Below are positions 5,805-10,853 of a stretch of DNA of 10,853 nt, piece after piece; within the stretch, counting starts at the first letter, position 1, and every line of letters begins with the position of its first letter. The DNA comes from Desulfobulbus sp. Its GTDB lineage: Bacteria; Desulfobacterota; Desulfobulbia; Desulfobulbales; Desulfobulbaceae. Location: NCBI GenBank assembly GCA_030600525.1, contig JAUVLX010000098.1:1-10853 (forward strand), written 5' to 3'. Position numbers and translations under genes: made by a program. Below the pieces are notes generated by a model. It had not been told where the DNA came from. It made no database searches and saw only the letters and a list, made by a program, of their open reading frames with translations.

Positions 5805-7295
5805 TTAATACCCCTCAAGATCCCGAAACCTGTTCATATTTTCCCAGCGTTGAACTTCTCTCAGGTAACGACCTTTCCAGCCATATTTTTTCATGATTCT
5901 TCTAAAATGGATTTTCAAAAGAGGTCTGTAAATAAAACGCCAAATGGATATCCACGCCCAGCCCTGGCTCCTGACCTGGGCGGGGGGATCCCACCAGCCC
6001 AACTCTACTTGACGTTGGTACCAGAATTGATACTGAAGCTCCTCAGCATCCAGATAATTCGTCCGTACATTAGCCCACAACCCGTTGTATTTTTTCAAGT
6101 TATCTTGATTACTTACTAATCCCTGCTCCAGAAGCTGCCTCCGCATCTCGGTTTTGGGATAGGGAGTCAACACCTGGCAATAAACGGCATCAGCATGAAC
6201 AGACTTAAAGAATTTATAATTTTCCTTGATCGACTCTTTATCATCTTCAGGGAAACCAAAAATAAGTCCGCCAATAACCATCATTCCGTATTTATGACAG
6301 TTTTCAATAGCCTCTTTTGAATAGGTCGAGGTGTCGCTTTTCCCTGCAGATTTAAGATTCTTTTTCGATCCGCTTTCAATACCCAGAAAAACAGACCTGA
6401 ACCCCGCCTCCGCCATCTTTGCAACCATCTCTTCATTTTTGGCCATCGACACACAATCGGCTTGGACTATCAACTTAAGGCCTTTATACTTCCTGGCAAT
6501 AATAGCGTCACACAGCTCCATAACCCAGGCAGGACTCAAGACGATATTATCATCGGTGATAAATATACATCTTGTATTACGATTAAAGTAGATATCGTCA
6601 ATGTCTGCCAGGACCCTCTGCACCGGAAACGTTCTATACGTACGGCCATACATGTGCTTCATTGAACAGAAGTTACAGGAGCGTGTACACCCACGTGAGG
6701 TCTCAACAAGTTCAATTTTAGAATGAACCATATGGTACCCCCAGGTAAGTCGCCGCTTATCGCGGATAGGGAGTTTTAAGGTGCTGAGATCCAGGTTTTC
6801 ACTGCGGGGATTGTGGACGAACACGCCTGCCTTTTTATACGACAGCGAAGGGATATCACCCAGGTCCTCCATATTGGACAATCCATTCACCAGGCGTCTA
6901 CATGCTTCTTCTCCTTCCCCTTGAATCATAAAATCGATCCATTTTGCCTCATCCGAAGTTGCTATCTCCTCATACATCAGAGTAGCATGGTAGCCCCCGA
7001 TAACTATTTTGACACTGGGAAGGAGTTCTTTAATCAGGTGCGCGATCTTAATGCAGGTATCATACTGCCAGGCCATGGCGGAGAGGCCAACAAGATCAGG
7101 CTCGATTTTTCTTATCACCTTGGTAAGATATTTTTTTATTGAGCGACGTTTGCGAATCAGGTCAATAAGAAAGACATCATGTTCCGCATCGATATTACCC
7201 CCGACACTGGCTATACCATGGTTTGGCAGATGGACTGCTGTTTCGTGAATAATGATCGGTACCACATCGGGCATAGACATTAAAATTACTTTCAT
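5805..7295 (-). CDS. B12-binding domain radical SAM protein
   Basis: This 496-residue protein has the class B architecture. An N-terminal cobalamin-binding Rossmann domain covers roughly residues 1-140, with IVIGGYHATLMYEE at 97-110 and GEGE at 126-129. The radical SAM core carries CX3CX2C at Cys203, Cys207 and Cys210 (TSRGCTRSCNFCS), then FITDDN, GIESGS and IFGFPEDD strands. The canonical DXHXXG cobalamin-ligand motif is not evident, as in many proteins of this group. Known members methylate unactivated carbons (HpnP), form rings (BchE) or do other chemistry. The tail (about 430-496) is basic and tryptophan-rich with several hydrophobic stretches and may touch the membrane. Its ATG overlaps the acyltransferase stop by four bases (ATGA, 7292-7295), and the SPASM gene follows after five bases. 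Tight coupling to acyltransferase and ketosynthase genes suggests chemistry on the acyl chain. Confidence 0.92.
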   Translation of the reverse strand: MKVILMSMPDVVPIIIHETAVHLPNHGIASVGGNIDAEHDVFLIDLIRKRRSIKKYLTKVIRKIEPDLVGLSAMAWQYDTCIKIAHLIKELLPSVKIVIGGYHATLMYEEIATSDEAKWIDFMIQGEGEEACRRLVNGLSNMEDLGDIPSLSYKKAGVFVHNPRSENLDLSTLKLPIRDKRRLTWGYHMVHSKIELVETSRGCTRSCNFCSMKHMYGRTYRTFPVQRVLADIDDIYFNRNTRCIFITDDNIVLSPAWVMELCDAIIARKYKGLKLIVQADCVSMAKNEEMVAKMAEAGFRSVFLGIESGSKKNLKSAGKSDTSTYSKEAIENCHKYGMMVIGGLIFGFPEDDKESIKENYKFFKSVHADAVYCQVLTPYPKTEMRRQLLEQGLVSNQDNLKKYNGLWANVRTNYLDAEELQYQFWYQRQVELGWWDPPAQVRSQGWAWISIWRFIYRPLLKIHFRRIMKKYGWKGRYLREVQRWENMNRFRDLEGY

Positions 7296-8080
7296 AGCTT
7301 TCTCTCGCTGTATACCTGCCGCACCCGTGCCTCAAGCTCTGATGTGGTGGGTGGATTATTTTGATAGTCCGGTTCAATGCGATCTATAATCTTAATGTCA
7401 ATGGTGTTGCGCATCCTGGTATTGAAAAGAAACTTTCCAGGAGTAAACAGCCTGTCACTATTGCGAAGTTGCAGTACATAGATGGGGGCCTTGTACATCC
7501 GGGCAATCTTGAATGCTCCATTGTTCAATTTGCCTATCTTTCCATCCCGGCTTCTGGTTCCTTCCGGAAAGATAAAGAGATTGCCGCCACTCTTTAAATA
7601 CGACTCCATTGTCTCCATCTGTCTGATCATTATCCGGGAAAATGGCCATTCACTGGTGGCCGGGATATAACCGGATTTTTTAATCATCCAGCCAAAGATA
7701 GGGATTGTGAAAAATCGACTTTTAACAATCGTCCGGTGTTTCTGAAAAAGGGCAATCAGCAACAATGGATCGAGATAGGAAAGGTGGTTGCAGACAACAA
7801 CTGCAGAGGTGATTGATGCCACCTCGTCGTCTATTTCTATTCTCTGCCGTGGAGCAGTGACGTTGACTATACGAAAAAATATTCGGTAGAACTGGCTGTT
7901 CAGCCGCTGGAAAGAGAGCTCCGGATCTTTTGTAAACAGAGCAAAAAAAAGATACCGCCAGGAAAAGAAACGAAGGAAACCAAAAATAAACCAGGCCCAG
8001 CAGGCAAGAGTTACACTGCAATCAATACATCGATCAGCCAGAACGCTCAAAGGATTGTCAGGTGTCTGCATCTCTGCCAT
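7292..8080 (-). CDS. PlsC-like 1-acylglycerol-3-phosphate-type acyltransferase
   Basis: This 262-residue protein has the acyltransferase signature NHLSYLD (the HX4D motif, His99 and Asp104) and FPEGTRSRDG at 171-180. These are the catalytic and phosphate-binding blocks of the PlsC/lysophospholipid acyltransferase family. A hydrophobic stretch at about 23-50 is a likely membrane anchor at the inner face of the cytoplasmic membrane. It would move an acyl group from ACP to a glycerol or lysolipid acceptor. Its start lies inside the end of the ketosynthase gene (23-base overlap), and its stop overlaps the next ATG by four bases, so it sits in the coupled core of the operon. ATGs at codons 1 and 4 are both possible starts; neither has a strong ribosome binding site. 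It may be specific for the unusual chain made here rather than for general phospholipid synthesis; this is inference from context. Confidence 0.9.
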   Translation of the reverse strand: MAEMQTPDNPLSVLADRCIDCSVTLACWAWFIFGFLRFFSWRYLFFALFTKDPELSFQRLNSQFYRIFFRIVNVTAPRQRIEIDDEVASITSAVVVCNHLSYLDPLLLIALFQKHRTIVKSRFFTIPIFGWMIKKSGYIPATSEWPFSRIMIRQMETMESYLKSGGNLFIFPEGTRSRDGKIGKLNNGAFKIARMYKAPIYVLQLRNSDRLFTPGKFLFNTRMRNTIDIKIIDRIEPDYQNNPPTTSELEARVRQVYSERKL

Positions 8081-9305
8081 TTTTTACAAGTAAACAGGTA
8101 TTCACTCCGCCAAAGGCAAAATTTTGAATGGCTGCTATTTTGGTCTCAGTGTCGGTGACTTCACGGGTATGGCGGAGCATGCTGCAGCGTTCATCAACAT
8201 TTTCCAAATTCAGGGTGGGAGCGATAAACCCTTGTTCCATCATATACATCGTCAGGATCAACTCGATCACGCCACAGGTACCCATGGTATGGCCCATATA
8301 ACTTTTCAGGGCGGTAACAAGCGGACCATCACCATACACTGCATCAATGGCCTGAGCCTCTATAACATCACCCATTTTTGTTGCCGTGGCATGAGCGCTG
8401 ACAAAATCGACATCATGGGGCTGTATTCCCGCATCTTCAAGAGCCAGACGCAAGGTTGCAGTGATCCCATTAAGATTTGGCAATATAAGATCTCCGCCGT
8501 TATTGTTGCAGGCAAAGCCGATAATTTCACCAAGGATTGGTGCACCACGTTTTTTGGCAGACTCATACTCCTCAAGCAGCACTGCTCCGCCCCCCTCGCC
8601 TACGACCAACCCGTCACGATTGGTATCAAAAGGACGCGGGGTGCACTCCGGCGTGTCGTTATACTTAACAGAACAGGCAAGCAGATTATCAAAAACAGCC
8701 ACCGTGGTGGTGTCATGCTCATCTGCTGCACCGCAGATCATGGCATCCTGCATCCCATACTTGATCGTTTCATACCCAAAACCAATGGACTGACTGCTGG
8801 TGGTGCAGGCGGTGGACGAAGCTATTATTCGTCCGGTAATGCCAAACATTCTGGAAATATTTACCGCCGTAGTATGGACCATGGAGCGAAGATAATCAAC
8901 CGCTCCAATGGAAGAGAATTTTGAATCGAGATCACTGAAAAAAGTTTTGTAAATATCACGCTGGACGGTTGGACTACCATGAGTCGAACTGAATGCCACC
9001 CCGAGACGGCCGGAGGTGACAAATTCCTGGCTCAGACCAGAACTTTCGAGGACATCTTTTGCAACCTGACAGGCATAATACGCCACAGGTCCCATGGTTT
9101 TCCGATACTGCCGCTTGAATCCGTACTCAATGGGATAATCCACTGTGCCGAATACACGGGAATGAATGTGTTTTGTCAACAAGCCATCATCACGCAGGAC
9201 TCCTACTCCGGATTTGCCCTCTCTGAGATGTTCTATAATATCGTTTTTGTTATAGCCAATGGGAGTAATTGCTGAGCTGGCAGTGATGACAACGCGTCGT
9301 TTCAT
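8058..9305 (-). CDS. FabF-like beta-ketoacyl-ACP synthase
   Basis: This 415-residue thiolase-fold condensing enzyme has the complete Cys-His-His triad. Cys167 is in SSTACTTSS, His305 in SAHATATKMGD and His339 in KSYMGHTMG with Lys334, followed by the FAFGG loop at 396-400. It would extend an acyl chain by two carbons from malonyl-ACP. The family block around the first His normally reads HGT-T--ND. Here it is HATATKMGD, with Gly replaced by Ala and the Asn by Gly, so it is divergent from housekeeping FabF and closer to the pathway-specific group. The length is normal and the N-terminal RRVVITASSAITPIG is typical. The gene lies downstream of the second ACP, from which it is separated by an inserted MITE-like element, and it overlaps the acyltransferase start by 23 bases. 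No partner chain-length factor is seen in the window. Confidence 0.95.
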   Translation of the reverse strand: MKRRVVITASSAITPIGYNKNDIIEHLREGKSGVGVLRDDGLLTKHIHSRVFGTVDYPIEYGFKRQYRKTMGPVAYYACQVAKDVLESSGLSQEFVTSGRLGVAFSSTHGSPTVQRDIYKTFFSDLDSKFSSIGAVDYLRSMVHTTAVNISRMFGITGRIIASSTACTTSSQSIGFGYETIKYGMQDAMICGAADEHDTTTVAVFDNLLACSVKYNDTPECTPRPFDTNRDGLVVGEGGGAVLLEEYESAKKRGAPILGEIIGFACNNNGGDLILPNLNGITATLRLALEDAGIQPHDVDFVSAHATATKMGDVIEAQAIDAVYGDGPLVTALKSYMGHTMGTCGVIELILTMYMMEQGFIAPTLNLENVDERCSMLRHTREVTDTETKIAAIQNFAFGGVNTCLLVKNGRDADT

Positions 9306-9320
9306 AGATAAAGGAGAGCC

Positions 9321-9473
9321 TAGTTAGTGTCTGTCCATAAATGAGGATTTTCGCTTAAGTTCAAGGCGTGCGATAAATTTTACCACAGGCATATAACTGA
9401 TATTCCGAGGATAAAATTTTAAGCACAACGCCGAAATTGAGTGAAAAGGCCATTTGGGGACGGGCACTAGTTA
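9321..9473. mobile_element. 141-bp MITE-like element with 6-bp target duplication
   Basis: The element spans 9327-9467. Its left end GTGTCTGTCCATAAATG and the reverse complement of its right end GTGCCCGTCCCCAAATG begin imperfect inverted repeats of about 55 bases. The repeats end inward at TAAATTTTA (9374-9382) and TAAAATTTTA (9412-9421). TAGTTA flanks it directly on both sides (9321-9326 and 9468-9473). No transposase is encoded, so any movement would need one supplied elsewhere. On the operon strand the right-hand flank supplies the TAA stop of the ACP gene (9471-9473). Removing the element and one repeat copy joins that stop to the ketosynthase ATG with an 18-base gap. Transcribed, the element would form a long hairpin between the two cistrons. 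The family was not identified. Confidence 0.8.
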
Positions 9474-9728
9474 TTGAGTGCGAGATTCTTTTATTTCTTC
9501 AACATAATCGAGAATATCATTGATCGTCCTTATGGACATAGCTGCTTCCTTTTCCTCCCGGGTGAAGGAAAAGCCAAGAATAAGTTCCATTTTCCCAAGC
9601 AGTTCAAGGGCATCAATACTGTCAAAACCGTGGTCATCACGAAGGTTGTCATCCAAGCCAGGCTGCTCAAATTCAAAATCTTCGATAAAAATTGTTAAAA
9701 TTTTATTTTTAAATTCATCTCTGGTCAT
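9471..9728 (-). CDS. Acyl carrier protein (second of two)
   Basis: This 85-residue acidic protein has the phosphopantetheine site Ser37 in HGFDSIDALELL, the typical D-S-[IL] start of helix II. It would carry the chain for the adjacent ketosynthase. It differs clearly from the first ACP (388-654), which has GIDSMDM. Two pathway ACPs in one locus is also a feature of aryl polyene clusters. The ATG at 9726-9728 lacks a clear ribosome binding site, and a 114-base gap separates it from the upstream acyltransferase gene, so it may have its own promoter or depend on an mRNA structure there. Its stop codon TAA (9471-9473) lies in the duplicated target site of the MITE-like element; the insertion therefore did not alter the protein. 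Before that insertion the ketosynthase gene would have started 18 bases after this stop. Confidence 0.93.
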   Translation of the reverse strand: MTRDEFKNKILTIFIEDFEFEQPGLDDNLRDDHGFDSIDALELLGKMELILGFSFTREEKEAAMSIRTINDILDYVEEIKESRTQ

Positions 9729-9810
9729 AATGGGATTTGTCGGGCAAGGAATTTCTAAGAAAAAAATTATGATTACGTTCGGATACTACACAGTTTCTTA
9801 CAATTTCAAA

Positions 9811-9836
9811 AGGAAATATTATTCCTGTAAAACAGG
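9811..9836. promoter_or_regulatory. Overlapping alternative hairpins between acyltransferase and ACP genes
   Basis: Two stems share bases. CCTGT (9824-9828) pairs with ACAGG (9832-9836) around AAA, and AGGAA (9811-9815) pairs with TTCCT (9822-9826). They cannot form together. On the operon strand the second is followed by only three or four T. It could be a weak attenuator or processing site in the 114-base gap 9729-9842. The evidence is only the pairing. Confidence 0.3.
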
Positions 9837-9842
9837 CTGAGT

Positions 9843-10712
9843 TCAATGAATAAAACGATCAAAATGATACCATTCAAAAGGATATTTCCGCAGGGCTTTT
9901 TCCAGCAAATCGGCATACTGCTGGGCAGCTTGTGATATAGCCTCGGCTCTATCCTTCCTGCATGCTGCCCGGATTGGAAGAGGATCGGACAGGGTGAAAT
10001 GATAGTTATTTTTACTGATGCGAAATGCAAAAAACACGAAAAGAGGCGCACCTGATACCAGGGCGAAAATAAAAGGTGCCTCAGGCAGGTAGGCATCATG
10101 ACCCAAAAAAGTGACACGCACCTTGCGTTGATCCTTACGCCAGACAATATCTCCTGCCATAGAAACCAAGCCCCCGGCCTGCAAGAAACGAATACCTTCC
10201 ACAGCGGTAAACGGTGAGCTGTTGCCCTGATCTGCACCGATAATGGTTATTCCGGATCTGCGCAGGTCATCTTTTTGCATCCGCTCCACCCCTTCTTTTT
10301 CCTTCACCCCCATATAGAGAAGAAGCTGCAGATCCGCTCTCAGTTGTTTGAGCAGCGTTGCAGCTATTTCCCAATTGCCAAGATGGGACATAAGAAGAAT
10401 ACCACCCTGACGACCAATGACCGACTCCAGCTTCTCCCACCCCTGAGAACTAAAGGTCACCGGTTTGGACTGTCCAGAGAGGAACCTGTCAAAGTGAATG
10501 GTAGTAAAATTTTGATACTGGTTGAAAGTACACCAGAGGTGATAGAGTCGTCCTCGTTCGGGATAGAGGGCGGCATAGAGGCGGCGACTTTCAGGAACCC
10601 TCCGGGAAAACACAAAATAACCAGCCGCTATAATCCGGGCAACAACGGCAAAAAACCATGATCCACAGAATCTTGCTCCCTGAACAAGCAGCCTGTACCA
10701 AAAGCCATTCAT
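9843..10712 (-). CDS. LpxL/HtrB-like lysophospholipid acyltransferase
   Basis: This 289-residue protein belongs to the LpxL/HtrB group of acyl-ACP-dependent acyltransferases. The catalytic HX4E motif is SHLGNWEIA, with His110 and Glu115. The usual N-terminal hydrophobic segment (about 17-36) would anchor it in the cytoplasmic membrane. The AGDIVWRK region at about 190 and the C-terminal WYHFDRF also fit the family. LpxL adds secondary acyl chains to lipid A. In aryl polyene clusters a relative lies next to, or fused with, a glycosyltransferase and is thought to help attach the product to its lipid anchor. Here the gene directly follows a glycosyltransferase with an ATGA overlap (10709-10712). 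It is therefore more likely a pathway enzyme loading the acyl chain onto a glycosylated acceptor than the lipid A enzyme. Confidence 0.88.
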   Translation of the reverse strand: MNGFWYRLLVQGARFCGSWFFAVVARIIAAGYFVFSRRVPESRRLYAALYPERGRLYHLWCTFNQYQNFTTIHFDRFLSGQSKPVTFSSQGWEKLESVIGRQGGILLMSHLGNWEIAATLLKQLRADLQLLLYMGVKEKEGVERMQKDDLRRSGITIIGADQGNSSPFTAVEGIRFLQAGGLVSMAGDIVWRKDQRKVRVTFLGHDAYLPEAPFIFALVSGAPLFVFFAFRISKNNYHFTLSDPLPIRAACRKDRAEAISQAAQQYADLLEKALRKYPFEWYHFDRFIH

Positions 10713-10853
10713 GATCGAAACATCCCGAGAACCCGGGCAAAGATCAACTTGCTAAAGGTCTTCGAATTACGCCAGAAATCAAGCCATGGACGAAAGTGAC
10801 TCACCCGTTCTCCCTTTGCCTGATAGACCACCGACACAGGTGCTTCTTTTATT
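10709..10853 (-). CDS. Glycosyltransferase family 2, C-terminal 47 residues (runs off right edge)
   Basis: An open frame enters from the right edge and ends at TGA 10709-10711. The 47 visible residues include VVYQAKGERVSHFRPWLDFWR, written here in two overlapping parts: VVYQAKGERVSH and GERVSHFRPWLDFWR. The GERVSHFRP motif is typical of the C-terminal end of small dolichol-phosphate-mannose-synthase-like GT2 enzymes. The catalytic domain is outside the window. The stop overlaps the start of the LpxL-like acyltransferase by four bases (ATGA), so the two are coupled. This glycosyltransferase-acyltransferase pair recurs in aryl polyene clusters, where a sugar step is thought to precede acyl attachment. 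The family call rests on a short motif plus context and is therefore moderate. Confidence 0.65.
   Translation of the reverse strand, partial: IKEAPVSVVYQAKGERVSHFRPWLDFWRNSKTFSKLIFARVLGMFRS

Noticed and set aside
8124..8924. Plus-strand 266-residue ORF opposite the ketosynthase gene
   Set aside because: It is the antisense frame of a strongly supported ketosynthase and shows no domain of its own.
1..10853. CRISPR arrays, tRNA or rRNA genes
   Set aside because: No regularly spaced repeats and no tRNA or rRNA-like segments were seen on either strand.

Overview
The window looks like part of a Gram-negative bacterial chromosome of intermediate GC. Its gene families (a type II fatty-acid/polyketide set, several radical SAM enzymes, a cobalamin-binding radical SAM protein, an LpxL-like acyltransferase and a U32-family protein) fit an anaerobic deltaproteobacterium (Desulfobacterota, for example a sulfate reducer of the Desulfobulbales type). 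That assignment is inference from gene content; no rRNA or other taxonomic marker is present.

Layout. Most of the window is a minus-strand biosynthetic locus read from right to left: the C-terminal end of a family 2 glycosyltransferase (right edge), an LpxL/HtrB-like acyltransferase, an acyl carrier protein, a FabF-like ketosynthase, a PlsC-like acyltransferase, a B12-binding radical SAM protein and a radical SAM/SPASM protein (ends at 4762). The same strand resumes at 983 with a FabZ/ApeI-like hotdog dehydratase, a second acyl carrier protein and the N-terminal 129 residues of a third radical SAM protein that runs off the left edge. Most junctions are ATGA overlaps or gaps of a few bases, so these genes are translationally coupled. 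Between 984 and 4761 the minus-strand run is broken by a plus-strand block. It holds a class I methyltransferase and a cysteine-rich U32-family protein (one transcription unit), then a ParD-like antitoxin and zeta-type toxin kinase pair with its own promoter.

Function. The ketosynthase, dehydratase and two ACPs would build an unusual acyl chain. Two acyltransferases would move it to a lipid or glycolipid, helped by the glycosyltransferase. Three radical SAM enzymes, one with a cobalamin domain, would do chemistry on the chain or head group that ordinary fatty acid synthesis cannot. The glycosyltransferase, LpxL-like, PlsC-like, ACP, KS and DH content resembles aryl polyene clusters. The joint presence of several radical SAM proteins is more like the clusters proposed for ladderane-type lipids. 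No ketoreductase, thioesterase or ligase is visible, so the locus probably continues beyond both edges.

Mobile DNA. A 141-bp MITE-like element (9327-9467) with long imperfect inverted repeats lies between the second ACP gene and the ketosynthase gene. It is flanked by a 6-bp direct repeat, TAGTTA. The duplicated target contains the ACP stop codon, so the insertion left both genes intact. The toxin-antitoxin pair looks more AT-rich than its neighbours and is probably a later acquisition.
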